Shown: in pieces, positions 42,037-47,386 of the stretch
How the letters are laid out: each line of letters starts with the position of its first letter
Position numbering within the stretch: the first letter of the stretch is position 1
Assembly: GCF_014237455.1 (NCBI RefSeq)
Contig: NZ_JABZFL010000034.1
Coordinates: forward strand, 1 to 47,386
Reading direction: 5' to 3'
Length of the DNA stretch: 47,386 nt
Source: Desulfobacula sp.
Lineage (GTDB): Bacteria > Desulfobacterota > Desulfobacteria > Desulfobacterales > Desulfobacteraceae
The notes under the pieces: generated by a model
Database searches by the model: none
The model's input: only the letters and a program-made list of their open reading frames with translations
What the model was told of the DNA's origin: nothing
Translations under genes and position numbers: made by a program

Positions 42037-42756
42037 ATGAAAACAATACAATTAAAACCGACCTTTGTAAAAACAAAAAATGTCAGGAAAACCGAGGTGA
42101 TGATGGATGCTCTTGGCCTGAACCAGGGAGAGGGTTGTTTCGGCATGATCTACGGTCAGGCCGGACGTGGAAAGACAAGGACTGCCCAGTGGTACACCGC
42201 CCATAATGACACTGGTTATTTAAGAATTTTAAGTATTTATAGAACATCGGAACTAGCCTTCTTATATGATTTATGCAAAGCCCTGGGCATCATCACACCG
42301 CCTAAAAGAAAAGCCCAAGCGTTTGCCGCCATTGTTGACAAGCTTACGGATTATCCCAAGCCTGTATTTCTTGATGAAATCGAGAAGATGCCGAACACCT
42401 TTCTTGAGATAGTCCGCGATATTGCAGATATTGCAGGTGTCCTTTTTGTTTTTATTGGTGAGGATGAGCTTGTAGGCTATCTGGAAAGAAACCGGAGAGT
42501 ATGGTCCAGAACTTTTAAACAGCTTGAATTTAAGCCTATTGAGATTGCGGATATTATCGTGTATGCCGTTGAAACCACGGGTCTTAAACTTTCCATTCAG
42601 GTTGCATCAATACTTCATAAAGCCTCCGGAGGTGATTTCCGTTTGATTCGCCGGGATCTGATTGGATTGGTACAGGCTGCCAATGCCAACCAGACAGACA
42701 CCATCACTGAAAAAATGGCTAATATTATTATTAAATCTGGCTTTTCAGGGAAATAG
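42037..42756 (+). CDS. MuB-type AAA+ ATPase
   Basis: 239 residues from the ATG at 42037, one base after the MuA stop codon. Walker A GQAGRGKT (40-47), Walker B PVFLDEIEKM (109-118) and sensor/arginine region ERNRRVWSRTFKQLEF. MuB-type proteins polymerise on target DNA, stimulate MuA and confer target immunity. The N-terminal HTH of Mu MuB is absent or very short here, so this is the compact form found in Tn552-like and many Mu-like prophages. Confidence 0.9.
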   Translation: MKTIQLKPTFVKTKNVRKTEVMMDALGLNQGEGCFGMIYGQAGRGKTRTAQWYTAHNDTGYLRILSIYRTSELAFLYDLCKALGIITPPKRKAQAFAAIVDKLTDYPKPVFLDEIEKMPNTFLEIVRDIADIAGVLFVFIGEDELVGYLERNRRVWSRTFKQLEFKPIEIADIIVYAVETTGLKLSIQVASILHKASGGDFRLIRRDLIGLVQAANANQTDTITEKMANIIIKSGFSGK

Positions 42757-42767
42757 GACTCTATGGC

Positions 42768-43313
42768 ATGAAAGGATTTACTCAAATCGTCAGGAACAAA
42801 ATCAAGGAAATAGGAGAGAAAGGCACTGAAATCAAAGCGGCTCAGCTTGCAGAGGCTTTAAATTTAACAAGTCGGAAGGACAAAAACCCTTTGTACCGAA
42901 CCATTCAGGATTTTGTTGTAAGAGGAGAGGTTAAGCGGCTAAGACACGGAGTTTATAAGTATGTTGAATTACCCTCTAAAAACGAATTGAAAAGCATAAT
43001 GTGGCGGCTTCTTCGGGCAAGGAAAATCATCACTATTGATGACCTTGAACAGCTTTCTGGAGCCTCCAGAGAATATGTAACTGAATGGCTGAGGATGCTT
43101 GAAAAGCGAAAAATTGTGAAACGCCTCGAAGACGGCAGATGCCGCCTTATCAACGACACTGTTATTGAACCGAAAGACAACGATAAAGCTTTTAAGTACA
43201 GGAAAATCAGAAGGAAGAAAAAGAGAGAAGCTTTGACAGCATTAGACCAAGCTTCCGCCGCTATTAAAACCGCAAAGGAAGCCTTGCAGGCTTTAGATGC
43301 CGGAAACAGCTAA
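42768..43313 (+). CDS. Winged-helix-like DNA-binding protein of unknown role
   Basis: 181 residues. The first 120 residues contain two probable winged-helix units (AAQLAEALNLTSRKDKNPLYRTIQDFVVRGEVKRL; DDLEQLSGASREYVTEWLRMLEKRKIVKRL), followed by a highly basic linker (KYRKIRRKKKREAL) and a helical tail (TALDQASAAIKTAKEALQALDAG). It probably controls early gene expression or takes part in replication. The RBS is weak (AGGA), so coupling to MuB is likely. Confidence 0.75.
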   Translation: MKGFTQIVRNKIKEIGEKGTEIKAAQLAEALNLTSRKDKNPLYRTIQDFVVRGEVKRLRHGVYKYVELPSKNELKSIMWRLLRARKIITIDDLEQLSGASREYVTEWLRMLEKRKIVKRLEDGRCRLINDTVIEPKDNDKAFKYRKIRRKKKREALTALDQASAAIKTAKEALQALDAGNS

Positions 43314-43330
43314 ATAAGGAGGTTCTCCCA

Positions 43331-43825
43331 ATGGCACAACAATCAACGCTAAGGACTTATAATCAACAAAACAGAACCATCCATAAGGCGCTTCAAATGT
43401 CGGGAATGTCATATAATGAAGACAAAGAAGAGTTGATGGAGCTTATAAATTCCATGACCAGACGAAAAATAGACGGTTTAAGCGCCCTTACCATTGGCGA
43501 GAGGGATAAGCTTATCAGACATTTTCAAAAACGTGGTTTAAATCTGTTTAAGCCGTTTGTGAATAAAGAATTTATGGGATGGCGCAAGGGAGATGCAGAG
43601 ATAAAGGAAATCACCACCTCAAGACCATTGCGGGTGCCGGAAGACAGACGGCGGCTTGTTGGAAAAATAGGGGCTGTCCTGGCTGATCTGAAACTTCCCT
43701 GGTCTTATGCTGACGGTATTTCAACCAAAATGTTTAATATCAACAAGGTTGAATGGTGCTCTCCTCAGCAGCTTTACAAGATTGTTGCGGCCCTGGCAAT
43801 ATATCAAAGGAGGCAATACGCTTAG
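43331..43825 (+). CDS. GemA-like regulatory protein (Mu gp16, DUF1018)
   Basis: 164 residues. The C-terminal block LVGKIGAVLADLKLPWSYADGISTKMFNINKVEWCSPQQLYKIVAALAIY is characteristic of the GemA/DUF1018 family; in Mu, GemA alters host and phage gene expression. The N-terminus (YNEDKEELMELINSMTRRKIDGLSALTIGERDKLIRHF) is also conserved in such proteins. Strong RBS AAGGAGG. Confidence 0.9.
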   Translation: MAQQSTLRTYNQQNRTIHKALQMSGMSYNEDKEELMELINSMTRRKIDGLSALTIGERDKLIRHFQKRGLNLFKPFVNKEFMGWRKGDAEIKEITTSRPLRVPEDRRRLVGKIGAVLADLKLPWSYADGISTKMFNINKVEWCSPQQLYKIVAALAIYQRRQYA

Positions 43826-43826
43826 C

Positions 43827-44165
43827 ATGAAAAACCTATCTGAAAAATCCTTAGAGGTATGGGGTCTACTTGATGACCAAGAGAGAAGAGCCATTCGAAA
43901 GGATAACCCCTTCAGGGCTGATCGAAACGAAGCTATCAAGGCATTACGCAGGCGGGGTGTTGGAATGGACATTATAGCCGAAATAGCGGGTTTTCATATT
44001 GGCCATATTAAGAGACTTGCAGGAAAAATCAAACCCGTTGCCTGGGAGTTTAATCATAAAAAAATTGAAAGCAAAATCAACAGAATTGAAATTGTAATCG
44101 CCGACTTGCTCAAGGAGCTTTCAGAAATCAAAACAAATATTTTAACCAACATCAAGGATAATTAA
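43827..44165 (+). CDS. Small early-region protein, possible DNA-binding
   Basis: 112 residues from the ATG at 43827, one base after the GemA stop codon and after AAAGGAGG. The middle (RNEAIKALRRRGVGMDIIAEIAGFHIGHIKRLAGKI) has the shape of a helix-turn-helix, and the C-terminal 50 residues are a predicted coiled coil (KKIESKINRIEIVIADLLKELSEIKTNI). Not recognised as a named family; position matches the small Mu early genes. Confidence 0.7.
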   Translation: MKNLSEKSLEVWGLLDDQERRAIRKDNPFRADRNEAIKALRRRGVGMDIIAEIAGFHIGHIKRLAGKIKPVAWEFNHKKIESKINRIEIVIADLLKELSEIKTNILTNIKDN

Positions 44166-44175
44166 AGGAGAAGAC

Positions 44176-44580
44176 ATGGAACAACTTTTTTTAACACGCG
44201 ACCGGACAGAGGATCTTCTTGGGTGGGCAGCAAAATTAGAATGCTTAGGCAACATTATTGCATTTCTGGGCGAATCAAAAGATGGTGATTTAGCACTCCA
44301 ATACAATGACGGTGCTTTGGGTAATATCATTATGGATTACGCCCATGCCTTGAAAGAGACTATAAGAGAATCATATCCGGCTATTTCAAAGACAATAGAC
44401 AGTTTTGACTGGTCAAACATTGGGGCAATAGAACGAAGCAGCAAAACGGCTATATTTCAACGCAATAGCCAAGGTATTAAGCAAAATCTTCAAGCTATTA
44501 ACGAAGTTAAAGAAAAATTCAAGCATCTTTATGCCCTGGAAGAAGTTTTAAAAAAAGAACTGGAAAGCACTGCAATTTAA
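44176..44580 (+). CDS. Unknown small protein of the Mu-like element
   Basis: 134 residues, helical, no signal or membrane segment: MEQLFLTRDRTEDLLGWAAK at the start, then YAHALKETIRESYPAISKTIDSF and a coiled-coil C-terminus (NEVKEKFKHLYALEEVLKKELES). RBS AAAGGAGAAG. It lies in the early-gene run. No family recognised. Confidence 0.7.
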   Translation: MEQLFLTRDRTEDLLGWAAKLECLGNIIAFLGESKDGDLALQYNDGALGNIIMDYAHALKETIRESYPAISKTIDSFDWSNIGAIERSSKTAIFQRNSQGIKQNLQAINEVKEKFKHLYALEEVLKKELESTAI

Positions 44581-44645
44581 ACGTTTAACCATACTGCTTT
44601 TGTATAAAAATTACTATAAGCAGCAAACACTTATAAGGAGAAACC

Positions 44646-45260
44646 ATGAAAACTATAATTTCATCGGGACCAATCAACAACGCATTACATGAGTTCCAGT
44701 TATTTCCTTATGGGGAAAGCGAACTCGAAGGTCAGCATGTGACAAAAATAACGGTGGACAAAGAAAGTATGTCACACATTATTGCTGAGTTCGAACGGAG
44801 AGGAAATGACGTGGTTGTAGACTATGAGCACCAGACAATTAGAGAAGGCAAAGCCCCTGCTGCCGGATGGATTTCAAAATTGATCGACAAAGGATCTGAG
44901 GGATTATGGGCAGCCGTAACCTGGACAGAAAAGGCCAAATCCTTTTTAAAAAACAAAGAATATCGCTACTATTCGCCGGTATTCCACGTCCGCAAAGCAG
45001 ACAGCCGAGTTATAAGAATTTTAAGTGTTGCTCTAACAAATATGCCCAGGCTTAATAATTTAAAACCAGTTTATGCTAAATTAAGACTTGTTACAGGCAA
45101 GGCAGGACATCTTGTGATAAGCCAGGATCAGCAACGTTTGAATGAAATGATGGGTTTAGAGCTTGAGGACTATTTGGAATATGCAAGTGAAATACCTAAT
45201 AGTTTACAACTTTTTGAAACCGATGAGGAAAAAATAAATCATCTTTTACCAAACGATTAA
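44646..45260 (+). CDS. Mu gpI-like protease/scaffold protein, short form
   Basis: 204 residues. The segment GNDVVVDYEHQTIREGKAPAAGWISKL and KNKEYRYYSPVFHVRKADSRVIRILSVALTNMPRLNNL is the core of the Mu I protein (PF10123-type) family, which in Mu is the head-maturation protease and scaffold (361 residues). The C-terminal scaffold half is shorter here (LSMNEMMGLELEDYLEYASEI-like tail). No capsid gene accompanies it, so its role in this element is unclear. TAAGGAG lies upstream. Confidence 0.82.
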   Translation: MKTIISSGPINNALHEFQLFPYGESELEGQHVTKITVDKESMSHIIAEFERRGNDVVVDYEHQTIREGKAPAAGWISKLIDKGSEGLWAAVTWTEKAKSFLKNKEYRYYSPVFHVRKADSRVIRILSVALTNMPRLNNLKPVYAKLRLVTGKAGHLVISQDQQRLNEMMGLELEDYLEYASEIPNSLQLFETDEEKINHLLPND

Positions 45261-45306
45261 AGCCTGAGATTGGCTGGATATTAACAATCAAGCAAAGGGG
45301 TATAAA

Positions 45307-46050
45307 ATGTTAAATTATAATAAAATTGAAAGAGAGCTGGGAAATATATTAGGACATTCTGGAGGCATTACAAGCTTTTCTTTAGGATTTAATAAAGAAT
45401 TGCTTAGCCTGGATTGGGTTGACGATTACATTGAAGACAAAAAACTTCAGGATGAAATAGACACTCTTGAGAAATCCATCATGGAAACCAGGACAAATAA
45501 AATCAGCAAAGATGAGCTTAGAGCCTGGCTTGAAGGTGCCATGCAGAAATATAGAAAATTTCAACTCGAACAGCTTCAAACGCTAATAAAAGAACTTCAA
45601 AACAGGGAACTTCCTTTTTTTTCATTCGCCGATAAAATAGGTGCACATAAGATCCTTGGCGGTGATATACATCCCTATGTTTTTAGCTTAACCAACAAGG
45701 AAAAGGACGCTATTTTTGCAGGTCTTGAGGGTGGTATGACTGTCCAGGAGATAGATTCTACCATAAAAGAAAATCAGGCAAGAATTGACCAATTAAAAGC
45801 TGTAAGAGAAGAAAAATTTAGCCCAAGATCCAGGTGGATTTATAAAGACACGGGCGAGGCCCTGCCTTACCCTAACGGGTGTAGATGGACCATATATGTC
45901 AAACTATGGAAACTTGTGGCAGGGCGTTTTGAAGGAGTCGTTGATAATATCGGCTACAAAGTGACATCAGACAAGATGCTTACTGCATACATAAAGTTGG
46001 GGATAGACAAACAGCAGAAACGGCAACCTGCTATAACCCCATTTGAGTAA
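45307..46050 (+). CDS. Unknown protein of the Mu-like element
   Basis: 247 residues, hydrophilic with a long helical middle (SKDELRAWLEGAMQKYRKFQLEQLQTLIKEL) and a C-terminal region rich in aromatic residues (SPRSRWIYKDTGEALPYPNGCRWTIYVKLWKLVAGRFEGVVDNIGYKV) that may be a beta domain. Followed by a strong terminator at 46093-46133. No family recognised; it occupies the position where Mu-like phages start their head genes. Confidence 0.7.
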   Translation: MLNYNKIERELGNILGHSGGITSFSLGFNKELLSLDWVDDYIEDKKLQDEIDTLEKSIMETRTNKISKDELRAWLEGAMQKYRKFQLEQLQTLIKELQNRELPFFSFADKIGAHKILGGDIHPYVFSLTNKEKDAIFAGLEGGMTVQEIDSTIKENQARIDQLKAVREEKFSPRSRWIYKDTGEALPYPNGCRWTIYVKLWKLVAGRFEGVVDNIGYKVTSDKMLTAYIKLGIDKQQKRQPAITPFE

Positions 46051-46092
46051 TACTGATGGAGCACGGACCTCCTTGCTGTCCTCCTGCGGTGT

Positions 46093-46133
46093 TTAAGGAA
46101 GGTGCCTTGTTAGGGGCCTTCCTTAACCTTTTT
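46093..46133 (+). terminator. Rho-independent terminator of the element's main operon
   Basis: TTAAGGAAGG (46093-46102) pairs with CCTTCCTTAA (46117-46126) around 14 bases with further possible pairing, followed by CCTTTTTATA. It closes the run of genes that begins at the early promoter, separating Mor. Confidence 0.85.
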
Positions 46134-46170
46134 ATACAGAGTTCAACAACTTAACAAGGTTTAAATAGAC

Positions 46171-46491
46171 ATGGCTCAAAATAAAAAACATATGATCAAC
46201 GACAGCCTGAATCCGTTCACTAAGATCGAAAATTTTAACGAACTGATTCAGACTGTTGTTGATGTGATAGGCATAGATTCTACAGTAAAACTCATCAAAG
46301 AATTTGGCGGTGAAGCCTTGTATCTCCCAAAGCTTGAATCAGTTATGCGAAATAGTAGAAATAGAGATATCCGCAAGGATTTTACAGGGAACAACCATAG
46401 GGAATTGTCAAAAAAATACAGGCTTACGGTGCGTCAGATCCGGTATATTCTAAGAAAAAAAAAGGGGGTGGGGATAACAAAATTTAGATAA
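46171..46491 (+). CDS. Mor-family transcription activator
   Basis: 106 residues. Mor/C family features: LIQTVVDVIGIDSTVKLIKEFGGEALYLPKLESV, then a C-terminal helix-turn-helix (NNHRELSKKYRLTVRQIRYILRKKK). In Mu, Mor activates the middle promoter and C the late promoters. Here it is the last gene and reads toward the right end, with nothing downstream to activate inside the element except the end itself, so its target promoter is elsewhere or in a helper phage. Confidence 0.88.
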   Translation: MAQNKKHMINDSLNPFTKIENFNELIQTVVDVIGIDSTVKLIKEFGGEALYLPKLESVMRNSRNRDIRKDFTGNNHRELSKKYRLTVRQIRYILRKKKGVGITKFR

Positions 46492-46497
46492 TTCAAC

Positions 46498-46544
46498 AAC
46501 CTGGATCGGATCAAATCAAATAGTTTGAATCGAACAGGTTTTTT
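46498..46544 (+). terminator. Terminator after Mor
   Basis: AACCTG...CAGGTT arms with inner pairing (TCG and CAAA blocks) and a TTTTTT tail, about 47 bases. It ends seven bases after the Mor stop codon and before the right end of the element. Confidence 0.7.
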
Positions 46545-46570
46545 GCGTCCAAAATTTATCGCACTTTTTA

Positions 46571-46592
46571 CGGATGGTTTTATTTGTCAAAA
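46571..46592 (-). repeat. Right terminal inverted repeat of the Mu-like element
   Basis: CGGATGGTTTTATTTGTCAA followed by AA, exact reverse complement of 38594-38615. The following bases (GTCGG) do not match the five bases left of the element. Confidence 0.8.
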
Positions 46593-46860
46593 GTCGGATT
46601 TTAAATGTCACTCTACACGAATTTCCTCAGACGTGCTAATTTGAATTTTAGTAATTTCGGTTTTATTGAAACAGATATTCTCCTTATTCTAATCAGATCG
46701 ATCCCGTGATTTTTTGGCTTTCAGAATGGAAAAATGTCATCAGAGTTCATATTCATATGGGCACCTGCTCTGAAGGTCGCCCTTTCTTGGTGAGCAAGAA
46801 AGATTGAAAACTTCACATGTTGTGCCCTTTTTTAAACAAATATAACAAGGAGGTATTATC
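46593..46860. other. Intergenic region right of the Mu-like element
   Basis: 268 bases without a supportable gene. It carries the promoter region for the monooxygenase-like gene; AAGGAGG lies seven bases before its ATG. No second copy of the selC or element sequences is present. Confidence 0.5.
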
Positions 46861-47157
46861 ATGGCTGTTAAAATTTTTATTAAGAGAAGCTTTAAAGATG
46901 GTAATTTGCAAAAAATTTCTGAAATGTTAATCCAGGCCCGATCCAATGCTATGGGAGAGCAAGGTTATATCTCTTCTGAAACCCTTAGAGGCTGTGACGA
47001 TCCAAATGAAATCGTTGTGGTCTCCATGTGGGAAAAAAAAGAAGATTGGGATAGATATAAAGACAACGCGTCACGAAAGGAACTTGAGGCAAAATTCTCA
47101 GAACTGCTTAATGGTTCGACTGTATATGCTGCCTATAATTTAGGCTTGTACGCATAA
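46861..47157 (+). CDS. Antibiotic biosynthesis monooxygenase (ABM) domain protein
   Basis: 98 residues, a single ferredoxin-like ABM barrel: AVKIFIKRSFKDGNLQKISEMLIQARSNAMGEQGYISSETLRGCDDPNEIVVVSMWEKKEDWDRYKDNA. These small proteins are often dimeric heme- or quinone-modifying enzymes or orphan oxygenases; function here unknown. Strong RBS (AAGGAGG). Codon use is that of the core genome. Confidence 0.85.
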   Translation: MAVKIFIKRSFKDGNLQKISEMLIQARSNAMGEQGYISSETLRGCDDPNEIVVVSMWEKKEDWDRYKDNASRKELEAKFSELLNGSTVYAAYNLGLYA

Positions 47158-47237
47158 CAAAAAAAACGGCATTTGAAGTCTCCAAAATTATTGTGACAAA
47201 CTATAGCAGATCAATATCTTGAAGGAAGATCATTATT

Positions 47238-47386
47238 GTGATCCATATGCTTTTGGCAAACAGCATCTTGATGGTGCACTTTGCGTTTATCCTGTTTGTG
47301 ATATTCGGCGGCCTGCTCGTGTTTTACAAGGAATGGATACTATGGCTGCACATTCCTGCGATTTTCTGGGGGGCATTGATTGAATT
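47238..47386 (+). CDS. DUF2784-like membrane protein, N-terminal part (runs off the window)
   Basis: A frame from GTG at 47238 (GAAGGA 11 bases upstream) reads VIHMLLANSILMVHFAFILF, then VIFGGLLVFYKEWILWLHIP and a following IFWGALIE. The HFAFILFVIFGGLLVF and LHIPAIFWGALIE blocks are typical of DUF2784 proteins, small membrane proteins of unknown function. It is truncated at the window edge. Confidence 0.75.
   Translation, partial: MIHMLLANSILMVHFAFILFVIFGGLLVFYKEWILWLHIPAIFWGALIE

Larger units (their letters stand above)
38594..46592 (+). mobile_element. Minimal Mu-like transposable element, about 8.0 kb
   Basis: It is bounded by 22-bp perfect inverted repeats (38594-38615 and 46571-46592) whose inner TGACAAATAAAACCATCCG starts with TG and ends on the right with CA, as in Mu and IS ends. 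Gene order: repressor, Ner-like, MuA, MuB, a winged-helix-like protein, GemA, small unknowns, Mu gpI-related protein, unknown, Mor. It lacks terminase, portal, capsid, tail and lysis genes. No 5-bp target duplication was found next to the repeats; the extra end copy at 38551-38571 blurs the left boundary. Confidence 0.8.

Noticed and set aside
38589-46597. Five-base target duplication around the Mu-like element
   Set aside because: TTGAT on the left and GTCGG on the right differ, also when the boundary is moved to the TG/CA dinucleotides.
1-47386. CRISPR arrays
   Set aside because: No regularly spaced direct repeats were seen; the only repeats are terminal inverted repeats, operators and the selC fragment.

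Overview
The window looks like chromosomal DNA of a sulfate-reducing or related Desulfobacterota bacterium, probably Desulfobacteraceae (for example near Desulfobacula or Desulfobacter). This is inferred from an octaheme cytochrome c with a membrane cytochrome b, many sigma-54-type promoters and regulators, a selenocysteine tRNA, and moderately AT-rich base composition. No database search was possible; family names come from motifs read in the translations.

Layout. 1-4.6 kb: a divergent PAS-domain regulator faces a perfect -24/-12 (sigma-54) promoter driving a three-domain rhodanese lipoprotein, a small periplasmic cytochrome-like protein that seems to have lost its heme motif, an octaheme tetrathionate-reductase-family cytochrome and its cytochrome b partner. 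4.7-7.0 kb: a 2-hydroxyacid dehydrogenase and glycerate kinase pair, likely glyoxylate/hydroxypyruvate to phosphoglycerate. 7.0-8.6 kb: a hybrid histidine kinase. 8.6-14.4 kb: a hairpin-rich intergenic region, a second sigma-54-type promoter in front of a 30-residue exported peptide gene, an oligopeptide-binding lipoprotein translationally coupled to a membrane histidine kinase, and a convergent NtrC-type response regulator; together these could be a peptide-sensing circuit. 14.5-23.3 kb: mixed housekeeping and accessory genes (DUF6125-like protein, acyl-CoA synthetase, SEC-C protein, methyltransferase, iron-sulfur-flavoprotein-like reductase, three EamA transporters, thioesterase).

23.3-28.4 kb is an accessory island: a truncated EamA transporter, a Tat-type GH26-like lipoprotein, a transglutaminase-like lipoprotein and a complete IS3-family insertion sequence. 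It abuts a yejB-yejE transporter pair that lacks its ATPase gene. 28.4-37.0 kb is a compact minus-strand run: M20 peptidase, larC, pgpA, recA, alaS, yejB, yejE, with short gaps or 4-base overlaps. 37.1-38.3 kb carries a stand-alone homocysteine S-methyltransferase domain and selC; a 16-base piece of the 5' end of selC is duplicated on the other side of the methyltransferase gene.

38.6-46.6 kb is the most striking part: an approximately 8.0 kb element bounded by 22-bp perfect inverted repeats and carrying Mu-like early genes (repressor, Ner-like protein, MuA, MuB, GemA), a Mu gpI-like protease-related protein, a Mor activator and several unknown genes, but no recognisable terminase, portal, capsid, tail or lysis genes. 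It looks like a Mu-derived transposon or a phage satellite. The window ends with an antibiotic-biosynthesis-monooxygenase-like protein and the start of a DUF2784 membrane protein.
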